Assembly (NCBI GenBank): GCA_016795125.1
Contig: JAEUIG010000518.1
Span: 1 to 6,272, forward strand
Direction: 5' to 3'
Length of the DNA stretch: 6,272 bases
DNA from: Planctomycetaceae bacterium
Lineage (GTDB): Bacteria; Planctomycetota; Planctomycetia; Planctomycetales; Planctomycetaceae
The notes beneath the pieces are model-generated. The model did no database searches. It was not told the DNA's origin and was given only the letters and a program-made list of their open reading frames with translations. This document shows positions 1 to 6,142 of this stretch, in pieces; within the stretch, counting starts at the first letter, position 1, and each line of letters opens with the position of its first letter. The position numbers were made by a program, and so were the translations under genes.

Positions 1-962
1 GGAGGCGGCGAACCCTGGGCCCCGCTGACTCGAACCCGATCGCTTCCCAGCACCTCGACGCTCAAAGCCAGAAACGACACGCACACATCCGGGCTGATAT
101 ACTTCGCCGGATCGCCGATCTCATACAGCAGTTGTTCTTTCACCGTCGCCACGGTCACAGCGCCCCCGGTGCCGGCCGGCTTCGTCACCACGCAGCTTCC
201 ATCGGCCGAGACTTCCACGATCGGGAACCCGATGTGCGTAGGATCAGGCAGCTCCAGCCACTCGGTCGAAATGCCGCCGGTCACCTGCGTGCCGCATTCA
301 ATCAGATGCCCCGCGACTGTGGCTCCGGCCAGCGTGTCCCATTCGTTCTCGCGCCAGCCGAAGTGATGCAGGCACGGTCCGACGACCAGCGAAGGGTCCG
401 CGACCCTCCCGGTGATGACAATGTCCGCACCGCCGGCGAGCGCCTCGGCAATCGACGCCGCGCCCAGGTACGCGTTCGCCGTCACCAGGCGATCAGCGAT
501 GTCTGCGATGTCAGCGATCGCCAGCTGCGATTCCAGATGCCTGAACGATTGAACGCGTTCCTCCGGCCCCTCTCCGCGACCGGCCGCCAGCGCCGCCGCC
601 CGCACATCGTCGCCGCTGACGACCGCGATCCTCAGCGACCGGCACCCTTCCGCCTCCAGCGCCCGTGCGCACGCCTGCGCGCAGCCGGCCGGATTCAGTC
701 CCCCCGCATTCGCAACGACGCGGCAATTCCCTCCAGACTGCCAATACGGAGCCAGGGAGCGCACGACCTCGACGAAGTCCCGCGCGTAACCGGCTGTGGG
801 GTCCTTCTCCCGCTGCGACGCGAGGATCGACATCGACACTTCGGCCAGGTAGTCCAGCGTCAGGTAGTCGAGTCCCGGTTCGCGCGCCAGCATCTCCGCA
901 GCCGCATCGGAGCGGTCCCCCCAGAAGGCCTGTGCGTTGCCGATGCGAAGGACGGAGGACAT
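1..962 (-). CDS. AtuA/DUF1446 family protein (acyclic terpene utilisation AtuA-like), 3' end off window
   Basis: The frame is open from an ATG at 962 to the left edge, giving the first 320 residues; the stop codon lies outside. Family signatures seen include GNAQAFWGDR (8-17), LDYLAEVSMSIL (36-47), NAGGLNP (85-91), ITGRVADPSL (173-182), an ECGTQVTGG stretch (212-220) and TGGAVTV with KEQLLYEI (275-292). These match the DUF1446 domain of AtuA, a protein of the Pseudomonas acyclic terpene (citronellol/geraniol) pathway whose exact reaction is unsettled. Family members are usually about 450 residues or longer, so roughly the last third is probably missing. No signal peptide is seen, so it is likely cytoplasmic. 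The start has no strong Shine-Dalgarno, but the protein begins at the expected place for the family. It is divergent from the DUF1501 gene. A three-fold Ile-Ala-Asp repeat sits at 149-157, just before the conserved TANAYLGA block. Terpene catabolism itself is not supported by neighbours in this window. Confidence 0.9.
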   Translation of the reverse strand, partial: MSSVLRIGNAQAFWGDRSDAAAEMLAREPGLDYLTLDYLAEVSMSILASQREKDPTAGYARDFVEVVRSLAPYWQSGGNCRVVANAGGLNPAGCAQACARALEAEGCRSLRIAVVSGDDVRAAALAAGRGEGPEERVQSFRHLESQLAIADIADIADRLVTANAYLGAASIAEALAGGADIVITGRVADPSLVVGPCLHHFGWRENEWDTLAGATVAGHLIECGTQVTGGISTEWLELPDPTHIGFPIVEVSADGSCVVTKPAGTGGAVTVATVKEQLLYEIGDPAKYISPDVCVSFLALSVEVLGSDRVRVSGAQGSPP

Positions 963-997
963 GGCGTGCTGACATGAGAGTGAGACGCGAGACCGCC

Positions 998-1003
998 AGT
1001 GTA
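998..1003 (-). promoter_or_regulatory. Candidate -10 box for the AtuA-like gene
   Basis: On the minus strand this reads TACACT, within GGTTGTTACACTGG, about 35 bases upstream of the ATG at 962. No good -35 match was found. It is called from its position in the divergent intergenic region and its 4/6 match to TATAAT; one-box calls of this kind are weak. Confidence 0.3.
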
Positions 1004-1018
1004 ACAACCGCCGGCCTG

Positions 1019-1028
1019 CGACGCGTCG
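1019..1028. promoter_or_regulatory. Perfect 10-bp palindrome between divergent promoters (possible operator)
   Basis: CGACGCGTCG is a perfect inverted repeat lying between the two divergent candidate -10 boxes at 998-1003 and 1062-1067. A second short palindrome, CCGATCGG, lies at 1049-1056. In GC-rich DNA short palindromes arise by chance, so an operator role is only a possibility based on position. Confidence 0.2.
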
Positions 1029-1061
1029 GCACTTTCGGTGTGCGCGGTCCGATCGGGGCGG

Positions 1062-1067
1062 TACAAT
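1062..1067 (+). promoter_or_regulatory. Candidate -10 box for the DUF1501 gene
   Basis: TACAAT (5/6 match to TATAAT) lies in GGCGGTACAATGCG, 45 bases before the ATG at 1113. The region 17 bases upstream has no convincing -35. A 5-bp inverted repeat (GCGGT/ACCGC) brackets the box. If this is the real promoter, the longer reading frame starting at 1038 would begin upstream of the transcript, which supports the start at 1113. Confidence 0.4.
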
Positions 1068-1112
1068 GCGACCGCTGCCGAATCCCTCCGTATCAACCAG
1101 GCGACAGCGGGC

Positions 1113-2591
1113 ATGTTGCGGCTGCTGGGGAATCCGAAGACGCTCTGCGACGGCGTGACGCGCCGCGATCTGCTGCGGGTCGGCGGCCTCGGCGCATTCG
1201 GCCTGTCGTTGCAGGACCTGACGGCGCATGCCAGCAGCACCACGACCGACGCCACGTTTGGTCGCGCCAAGTCCTGCATCCTGATCTACAAGTACGGCTC
1301 GCCGCCGCAGCACGAGACGTTCGACCCCAAGCCGCTCGCCCCACGCGAGGTGCAGGGAGAGTTCGGGGCGATTCCCACGAATGTGCCGGGGGTCGACATC
1401 GGGGAGCATCTGCCGAAGATCGCGCAGATCATGGACCGCCTCACCGTCGTCCGTTCGCTGACGCACCCGTTTCCGCTGCACGGCACCGTCTACGCGACGA
1501 CCGGCATCCCCGAGGTCGACACCAAGATCGAGGCCCAGCCCCGGCACAAGCGTCAATGGCCCTTCATCGGCTCGCTGATCGATTACTTCGAGGAGCGTCG
1601 CACCGGCGGGGGCGAACTGCCGGTCTTGCCGCGCAACATCGCGCTGCCGTTCGTGATGGGCTCCAAAAACGAGTACCCGCCCTTGGCCGGCCCCTACGGC
1701 GCGATGCTCGGCATGTGCTACGACCCGGTGTTCACGGAGTTCAATGGAGAAGGGACGACGCTGGCGCCGGCCGTCAGGCCGGGCAAGGCGTTTATGGATC
1801 CGTTGTTGGGAATCCGCCCCACGGACAAGCTGCAACTTGCTGGACCAACCGTGGCGCGCGAGGATGTCCCGCGATTCGACCTCCGCCGATCACTGCTCGA
1901 CCAGTTCAACCATGCCCGCCGGGAACTGGACGCTTTCGAGCGGATCGCCACGTTTAACCAGCAGCAGCAGATTGCGTTCTCGCTGCTGACATCCAGCCGG
2001 ATGCACGAGGCGCTGGACTATACGCGCGAGCCGCAATCCGTTCGCGATGCGTATGGCATGACGCTGTTCGGCCAGTCGTGCCTGGCCTCGCGGCGATTGA
2101 TCGAAGCCGGCGGCAAGTTCGTGACGGTGTTCTGGGACGCATTCGGCCTGAACGCCGGATCGTGGGACACGCATCACAATCACTTCCCGCGGCTGAAGGA
2201 GTTCCTGCTGCCGGTGTTTGACCAGGCATTCACCGCGCTGATCCTGGACCTGGAAGCGCGCCGCATGCTGGACGAGACGCTCGTGCTCGTGATCAGCGAA
2301 CATGGCCGCACGCCCGAGATCGACTCCAAGGAGGCGGGCGGCGGACGGCATCACTGGTCGCGTGCGTATTCACAGGTCTATGCCGGCGGCGGCATGGGAC
2401 GCGGCCTGCTCGTCGGCCGGACCGACAAGCACGGCGGCGACGTTGAAGAGTGCCCGGTCTCGCCAAAGGACGTCCTCGCGACCGCTTTTCATCTGCTGGG
2501 CATCGATCCCGAGAGCACATTCCCCGATCCCGAAGGCCGCCCGATGCCCCTCACCGGCACCGGCCAGCTTCGCCGCGAACTGCTCTCGTAA
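1113..2591 (+). CDS. DUF1501 domain-containing protein (secreted, alkaline-phosphatase/sulfatase-like fold)
   Basis: This 492-residue protein matches the DUF1501 family, which is expanded in planctomycetes. It opens with the characteristic leader MLRLLGNPKT..CDG, followed by a twin-arginine motif TRRDLL (16-21) and a Gly/Ala/Leu hydrophobic stretch, indicating Tat-type export. Conserved elements follow: LTHPFPLHG (116-124), a WDTHHNHF block (351-358), EHGRTPEID (396-404), RHHW (412-415), then AGGGMGRG and the C-terminal D-V-L-A-T LLGIDP block. The His and Asp clusters fit the metal-binding alkaline-phosphatase/sulfatase-like fold proposed for the family; no substrate is established. The ATG at 1113 was chosen over the in-frame GTG at 1038 because the leader then begins as in homologues. 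The upstream Shine-Dalgarno is poor. DUF1501 genes often follow a DUF1549/DUF1553 (PSD1-type) gene, but here the gene stands alone, with the AtuA-like gene divergent and the oxidoreductase convergent. Confidence 0.95.
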   Translation: MLRLLGNPKTLCDGVTRRDLLRVGGLGAFGLSLQDLTAHASSTTTDATFGRAKSCILIYKYGSPPQHETFDPKPLAPREVQGEFGAIPTNVPGVDIGEHLPKIAQIMDRLTVVRSLTHPFPLHGTVYATTGIPEVDTKIEAQPRHKRQWPFIGSLIDYFEERRTGGGELPVLPRNIALPFVMGSKNEYPPLAGPYGAMLGMCYDPVFTEFNGEGTTLAPAVRPGKAFMDPLLGIRPTDKLQLAGPTVAREDVPRFDLRRSLLDQFNHARRELDAFERIATFNQQQQIAFSLLTSSRMHEALDYTREPQSVRDAYGMTLFGQSCLASRRLIEAGGKFVTVFWDAFGLNAGSWDTHHNHFPRLKEFLLPVFDQAFTALILDLEARRMLDETLVLVISEHGRTPEIDSKEAGGGRHHWSRAYSQVYAGGGMGRGLLVGRTDKHGGDVEECPVSPKDVLATAFHLLGIDPESTFPDPEGRPMPLTGTGQLRRELLS

Positions 2592-2609
2592 GCGAGACGA
2601 AGAATAGAA

Positions 2610-2775
2610 CGCAGATGAACGCGGATTTTGCGGGTTAACGCAGATCAGCGGTCTTGCGGAGAGCGTGCCGAGTATCAGCAAATTGCAACGCAGTTTTCTG
2701 ATCGGAATAAGGCAACCGCGCAAGCCCACCTGATTTTTGATCTGCGGCAATCTCTTGAATCTGCGCCATCTGCGG
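2610..2775. repeat. Near-palindromic intergenic element with ACGCAGAT-type units
   Basis: The convergent gap holds one long imperfect inverted repeat centred near 2688. The left arm (2610-2659) carries CGCAGATG, GCGGATT, CGCAGATCA and CTTGCGG in order. The right arm (2716-2775), read on the opposite strand, carries CGCAGATG, GCAGATT, CGCAGATCA and CTTGCGCGG in the same order. The pairing resumes towards the centre: CCGA (2668-2671) with TCGG (2702-2705), TCAG (2675-2678) with CTGA (2698-2701), and AAATTGC (2680-2686) with GCAGTTT (2690-2696), leaving a three-base loop. It starts 18 bases after the DUF1501 stop and ends 4 bases before the oxidoreductase stop. As a transcript it could fold into a long hairpin, so it may end transcription from both sides. 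It resembles degenerate MITE-like or intergenic repeats that I recall from planctomycetes and verrucomicrobia. It encodes no credible protein. Confidence 0.75.
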
Positions 2776-2779
2776 CCCT

Positions 2780-3961
2780 TCAACGCGTGCTCAACGTAGC
2801 GACGTGTTGGTCGTGGTGATTCAATCGCCGGATGATCGGCTGTGCCAGCCATGGCAGCCGTTGCAGGATCGGCACCGCGGCGCGGACCAGCCGCGGTCTG
2901 CGCAACCCGACGGCGAGCGATCGGCAGACCCATTGTCGCCGCGTGATGAGCCGCCGGTAGCGCTGTTCCCAGGCGGTGACGAATTCATCACTCCAGCCGG
3001 GGCAAGCGCGCGCCACCAGCGGCGCGAGGTCGACCGCGCCGGTCATGGCCCACGCCATCCCTTCACCGGTGAACGGCTCCACGTATCCAGCTGCGTCGCC
3101 GACGAGAAACAAGCGCGTGTCCGCCTGTCGAGACGTGCTGCGGGTCAGCTTCGCAGTGCCGCGCCACTCGGCCTGCTGCATGTCGGCGGACGCCGGGAAC
3201 CCGGCTTCTTCAAGAATCGCCAGGCACGCGGCGCCGGGCGAGCCGGCATCGCGGACGGCCGCCGCATCGACGGCCGCTGCTACGTTCAAGCGGCCGTCTT
3301 CGACCCGCGTCAGGCCGACATACCCGCGCCGGCCGGCCGCCATGAAGATCACGCCCGGATGATAGTCGGCCGGAAACGCATCCAGAGTCGCCTCGACTCC
3401 GATCCGCGACGTGGGCGACTCGCTGCTGGCAAATCCCGGCAGATGCGCGACGCTGCGCCCCGACAATCCGGTGGCAGCGATCACGATTCGACTGGCGATC
3501 GACACCGCGCCGCCGCTCGATTCGAGACGCACACCGCGCGAGTCGCCGGTCACGTCGCCGACGAACGCCTGCGTGTCCGGCAGAAACTGTGCGCCGGCAT
3601 TTATCGCCGACTGCACGAAGGCCGCGTCCATGCCCCAGCGTGACACCGCGATACCGCCGGGCAGCGGCAGGCGAACGCTGCGACGTCCTGCCGCGAGGTG
3701 AAACTCCGTCAAGGGCACCGGGTGGAGCGCATCGACGACCGGTCGCAGGCCGGCCGCGTTGATCGCCGCCAGGGAATTCTCATTCAGGCATCCGCCGCAC
3801 ACCTTCGCGCGAGGAAACGACTTGCTGTCGACGAGCAGCACCGACAGCCTGCGGTCTGCCAGGCATTTTGCCAGCACGCCGCCGGCCGGTCCGGCGCCGA
3901 TCACCACGGCATCCCAGGTCCGGGCGGCGCAGTCGCGAGCTGTAAGCGTGGCGGCAATCAC
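2780..3961 (-). CDS. FAD-dependent oxidoreductase, geranylgeranyl-reductase/PHBH-like family
   Basis: This 393-residue flavoprotein has an N-terminal Rossmann dinucleotide-binding motif GAGPAGG (22-28) with the partner acidic residue in VLLVDS (41-46). It then has KVCGGCLN (53-60), which is typical of geranylgeranyl-reductase-like enzymes, an ATGLSGRS block (163-170), and the second FAD motif LVGDAAGYVEPFTGEGM (286-302). The C-terminal region (about 330-385) is Arg-rich and helical, without a clear membrane span. Length is normal for the group. Start is a GTG at 3961, the only plausible start before the Rossmann strand; Shine-Dalgarno is weak. It lies 73 bp downstream of the methyltransferase, with a hairpin repeat between them. 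Such FAD enzymes hydroxylate aromatic rings or reduce isoprenoid chains. Beside a methyltransferase, tailoring of a polyketide-derived phenol or a quinone is a reasonable inference, but the substrate cannot be read from the sequence. Confidence 0.92.
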   Translation of the reverse strand: MIAATLTARDCAARTWDAVVIGAGPAGGVLAKCLADRRLSVLLVDSKSFPRAKVCGGCLNENSLAAINAAGLRPVVDALHPVPLTEFHLAAGRRSVRLPLPGGIAVSRWGMDAAFVQSAINAGAQFLPDTQAFVGDVTGDSRGVRLESSGGAVSIASRIVIAATGLSGRSVAHLPGFASSESPTSRIGVEATLDAFPADYHPGVIFMAAGRRGYVGLTRVEDGRLNVAAAVDAAAVRDAGSPGAACLAILEEAGFPASADMQQAEWRGTAKLTRSTSRQADTRLFLVGDAAGYVEPFTGEGMAWAMTGAVDLAPLVARACPGWSDEFVTAWEQRYRRLITRRQWVCRSLAVGLRRPRLVRAAVPILQRLPWLAQPIIRRLNHHDQHVATLSTR

Positions 3962-3986
3962 GGTTGCTTCGATGCGATTCGTTCCT

Positions 3987-4066
3987 GGGAGGGCGAAGCT
4001 CCTGCCGAGCCGTACGGCGATCGGCGCCCAATGGCTACAGCGGCTTGGCGGGAGCCTCGCCCTCCC
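3987..4066. repeat. REP-like hairpin repeat ('GEAPA' element)
   Basis: Two 26-base arms, 3987-4012 and 4041-4066, are inverted copies matching at 23 of 26 positions, separated by 28 bases. The arm consensus begins GGGAGGGCGA and contains GCTCC and AGCCG. Read on the minus strand, the right arm encodes REGEAPAKP. From memory, this palindrome, with arms reading GEAPAEP and GASPS in protein, is a frequent dispersed repeat in planctomycete genomes. It occupies most of the gap between the methyltransferase and the oxidoreductase and overlaps the last codons of the methyltransferase. In the transcript it would form a strong hairpin that could attenuate, or protect, one part of the message. No T-run follows, so it is not a classical intrinsic terminator. 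Confidence 0.85.
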
Positions 4067-4784
4067 GTCGTGGACAATTCCAGGTCATCAGCAATCGCTG
4101 CGGCCAGTGTGTCGTGATCCGGGCGTCCCGCATGCCGGACCTGGCCGCCATGTCGAGCACCTCGCGCGGCTGGAATCCGGCCCGCACCGACAATGGTCCG
4201 TCCACATGCACGATCGGGCTGCGCGTCAGCAGGCGCACGCCCCACCAGCACAGGAAGTACCCCAGCCGGTCGCGGATCAGGTCGTCCACCAGCACCATCC
4301 GCTCGACGCTCTGCGCCATGTTCGTCAACAACCGGATGCCGGATGGCTCGTCGAAGTGATGCAGGAACAGCGAGCAGTACATCACGTCCCAGCCGCGCGG
4401 CAGCGGATCATTCAGAATATCGACTGGCACGTACTCGGCGTCGGCCCCGGCGGCCCTGGCCCGTTCGGACGACATCCGCAGCGCCTTGGGGCTGATGTCG
4501 CACCCGCCGATCTGCACGTTGTATCCCGCCCGCTGCGCCTTCCGCCACACGCCGACGCTGATATCCCCGCCGCCGCAGCCGACATCGAACACGCGCACGG
4601 TGCGAGACGGGTCGGCATCACAGAGCGGGCGGATCGATCGCCACAGCAGCGATGAGATCCCGCTGATCCGGTTCACACGTTCCAGCCCGCGCAGCGCCTG
4701 ACGGTGCAACGACTCGGCCAGTGCCGGGTCGTCCATCAGCTCGGGTTGTCGATCGCGGCGAGACAGGTCGCGCAGCAGCGGCAT
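4035..4784 (-). CDS. Class I SAM-dependent methyltransferase
   Basis: This 249-residue protein has a class I methyltransferase core: motif I VFDVGCGGGD (65-74), an acidic residue in CDIS (95-98) for the SAM ribose, VDIL (121-124) for the adenine side, and YCSLFLHHF (136-144) as motif IV/post-motif. The N-terminal helix LHRQALRGLERVNRISG and the late block RSPIVHVDGPLSVRAGF (188-204) are typical of a group I associate with type III polyketide synthase loci. No signal peptide or membrane span is convincing. The ATG at 4784 starts the family-like sequence MPLLRDLSRRD. The last residues (about 239-249, RREGEAPAKPL) are encoded by the right arm of the hairpin repeat, and the stop lies just inside the loop, so the native C-terminus has been replaced or extended. 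It is upstream of, and co-directional with, the FAD oxidoreductase, suggesting an operon. The acceptor substrate (phenol, quinone or ring carbon) is unknown. Confidence 0.92.
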   Translation of the reverse strand: MPLLRDLSRRDRQPELMDDPALAESLHRQALRGLERVNRISGISSLLWRSIRPLCDADPSRTVRVFDVGCGGGDISVGVWRKAQRAGYNVQIGGCDISPKALRMSSERARAAGADAEYVPVDILNDPLPRGWDVMYCSLFLHHFDEPSGIRLLTNMAQSVERMVLVDDLIRDRLGYFLCWWGVRLLTRSPIVHVDGPLSVRAGFQPREVLDMAARSGMRDARITTHWPQRLLMTWNCPRREGEAPAKPL

Positions 4785-4817
4785 GGGTGTCTATCGCGGG
4801 GTGAACTCTCGTCGGCG

Positions 4818-4823
4818 ATCCTA
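4818..4823 (-). promoter_or_regulatory. Candidate -10 box for the methyltransferase-oxidoreductase unit
   Basis: On the minus strand TAGGAT occurs in GTGGTAGGATCGCC, 33 bases before the ATG at 4784. A TTGACA lies further upstream on the same strand (4896-4901) but is much too far away to pair with it. The 137-bp gap to the esterase gene is enough for an independent promoter. The call is weak because no spaced -35 is seen. Confidence 0.3.
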
Positions 4824-4921
4824 CCACAGCGCAGCGCGAGTTGGCGTCAGTCCGCGAAAGAAAGGAGGAACCGCAGCGAACTGTCGCAGTAAGGCTGTCA
4901 ATACGTCCGCAGCGTCGCGAC

Positions 4922-6034
4922 TCACGGCCGAGTCGAGGACGATTCCGGACCGCGCATGTTGGCGAGGATGGCCTGCCGCCACAGTTCGGCGGCGCGGGTC
5001 TGGCCGATTGCTGAAAAGTGGCGGCGCGAGTTGATATCTCCGCGGTTCTCGCCCTGCAGCGCGTCGGTGTCCGGGCCGGCGCAAAACCCCGGCAGCTCCA
5101 CCAGCTTGTCATCCGCCGCGCGAATGCGCCCTTCCGCCTCCGGATCGTTGTAGACCGTCGGGTGATGCGTCGATTTCGCCAGCAGCCAGCATGGCTCGAA
5201 GCCCCACGCCTCGGCCGCCGTGGTCCGAATCTTGACGAGGTTCGCCACGTACTGGTCGGTGGAAGTCTTGCCGATCACGTCGGACTCCCCCTGTTGCCAC
5301 AGTACGGCGCGGAAGCGGCCCAGCGTCTGGCCGGTCTGCACGAGGCGCTGGTGAAGCTGTTCGCCCGGCATCCATTGCAGTGACGACGTTCCGCCCCAGG
5401 CCACGTTGGCGAAGCCGATCGGCACCTTGAGGTCCGCCGCGAGAGCGTCGCCCAGCGGCGGCCAGATCGACCCGCCGTCGCTGTTGTCCGGCGTCGGCTG
5501 CGGATCATCGGCCACGCGCCAGGCGCCTGCGGCCGAATCAAACGCAACGACGCGCCGCTGCACGTCCAGCACGTTGTGACGCTCCTCGTTGGTGTTCGTG
5601 GCGTACGATTGCCCCGCGATGACAAACACTTCGCCGACGCCGATCGGTTCGACCGAGCCTTCACAGCGAACCTCGCCGTTGGCGTCTCCGCGCATTTCGA
5701 GTCGATACCAGCCGCCGGCCGCGACGCGCACCGTTCCGCGGAACAAATCGCCGTCGCGCTCGAGGGTCATCGACTGCCAGGCACTGCTGCTGCCGGCTTC
5801 CGTTTCGGCGGGAACGACGCGGTACGTCCAGGTGCAGCCTTCAGTTCCCCTGGGAAGCGCCCCCGCGAGCACGACGTCGGCGTGGCCGGCCCCGGGCGCC
5901 GTTTCATCGCGCTGGATCACTGCGTGCGGCAAGGGATGCGCAACGAGCACCTGATCGGCGGCGTCGGCGCGCGGCGCGGCGAACAGCAACAGCCAGGCGA
6001 TCGCTCGTTGGGCCACGATTGGCGTCCAGCTCAT
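4922..6034 (-). CDS. Secreted sialate O-acetylesterase-like SGNH/SASA hydrolase
   Basis: This 370-residue protein starts with a Sec-type signal peptide: MSWTPIVAQR, a hydrophobic AIAWLLLFAA core and a probable cleavage near ADA (23-25). Residues about 27-135 look like a beta-rich accessory domain. The catalytic domain follows, with the blocks of sialate O-acetylesterase/CE6-type enzymes: VFVIAGQSYATN (136-147, nucleophile Ser143), VAWGGTS (221-227) for the oxyanion region, WQQGESD (246-252) and DINSRRHFSAIG (333-344, catalytic His339). The usual acidic residue three positions before the His is replaced by Ser336, so Asp333 or Glu249 may act instead. Expected activity is removal of acetyl groups from sugars outside the cytoplasm; the actual polysaccharide is not known. 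An upstream extension to 6139 is open, but it is Arg-rich and lacks a leader; the ATG at 6034 has a good Shine-Dalgarno and begins the signal peptide. The gene stands 137 bp from the methyltransferase and is probably functionally unrelated to it. Confidence 0.93.
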   Translation of the reverse strand: MSWTPIVAQRAIAWLLLFAAPRADAADQVLVAHPLPHAVIQRDETAPGAGHADVVLAGALPRGTEGCTWTYRVVPAETEAGSSSAWQSMTLERDGDLFRGTVRVAAGGWYRLEMRGDANGEVRCEGSVEPIGVGEVFVIAGQSYATNTNEERHNVLDVQRRVVAFDSAAGAWRVADDPQPTPDNSDGGSIWPPLGDALAADLKVPIGFANVAWGGTSSLQWMPGEQLHQRLVQTGQTLGRFRAVLWQQGESDVIGKTSTDQYVANLVKIRTTAAEAWGFEPCWLLAKSTHHPTVYNDPEAEGRIRAADDKLVELPGFCAGPDTDALQGENRGDINSRRHFSAIGQTRAAELWRQAILANMRGPESSSTRP

Positions 6035-6041
6035 GAGCAGG

Positions 6042-6049
6042 CTTCTCCC
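6042..6049 (-). promoter_or_regulatory. Shine-Dalgarno sequence deciding the esterase start
   Basis: The minus strand reads GGGAGAAG here; its GGGAG core ends 10 bases before the ATG at 6034. It is the clearest ribosome-binding site in the window and sets the start of the secreted esterase, directly in front of the signal peptide. Confidence 0.6.
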
Positions 6050-6097
6050 GCGCCACGCAATGTTGGTGTGTCCACGAATCAATGAAAGCTGGAGCCA

Positions 6098-6113
6098 CCC
6101 GGTTCCAACCGGG
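6098..6113 (-). terminator. Short GC hairpin downstream of the right-edge gene
   Basis: A perfect 7-bp stem (CCCGGTT/AACCGGG) with a two-base loop lies 29 bases beyond the stop of the right-edge gene and 63 bases before the esterase start. Downstream on the minus strand there is only a short T-rich stretch (CTTTCATT), so termination is possible but weak. The two-base loop is tight and would open slightly in RNA. Confidence 0.3.
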
Positions 6114-6142
6114 GGCCGACGCCGCCCGGCTCGCCGCACAGG

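Noticed and set aside
514..521. GCGATCGC octamer, like the cyanobacterial HIP1 repeat
   Set aside because: A single occurrence inside a coding repeat; gene content does not suggest a cyanobacterium.
132..977. Long plus-strand open frame (281 codons)
   Set aside because: It is antisense to the AtuA-like gene; its translation is Arg/Ala/Pro-rich without motifs, as expected for a shadow frame in GC-rich DNA.
1038..1112. 25-codon N-terminal extension of the DUF1501 protein from a GTG
   Set aside because: The extension lies in front of the canonical family leader and overlaps the candidate -10 box; the start at 1113 fits better.
665..1957. Long plus-strand open frame (430 codons)
   Set aside because: It spans the divergent intergenic region and overlaps the DUF1501 gene in another frame; composition is Arg-rich and no domain is visible, whereas the DUF1501 frame has clear family motifs.
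2804..3643. Plus-strand open frame (279 codons)
   Set aside because: Antisense to the FAD oxidoreductase, which has unmistakable FAD motifs; the plus-strand translation has none.
3759..4655. Plus-strand open frame (298 codons) crossing the hairpin repeat
   Set aside because: Antisense to two recognised genes and to the repeat; rich in His, Arg and Pro with no recognisable domain.
4861..4868. Perfect plus-strand Shine-Dalgarno (AAAGGAGG)
   Set aside because: No ATG, GTG or TTG follows at a workable distance, and no coding frame continues; probably chance.
6035..6139. 35-codon N-terminal extension of the esterase
   Set aside because: It would bury the signal peptide inside the protein and crosses a hairpin; the ATG at 6034 has a good Shine-Dalgarno.
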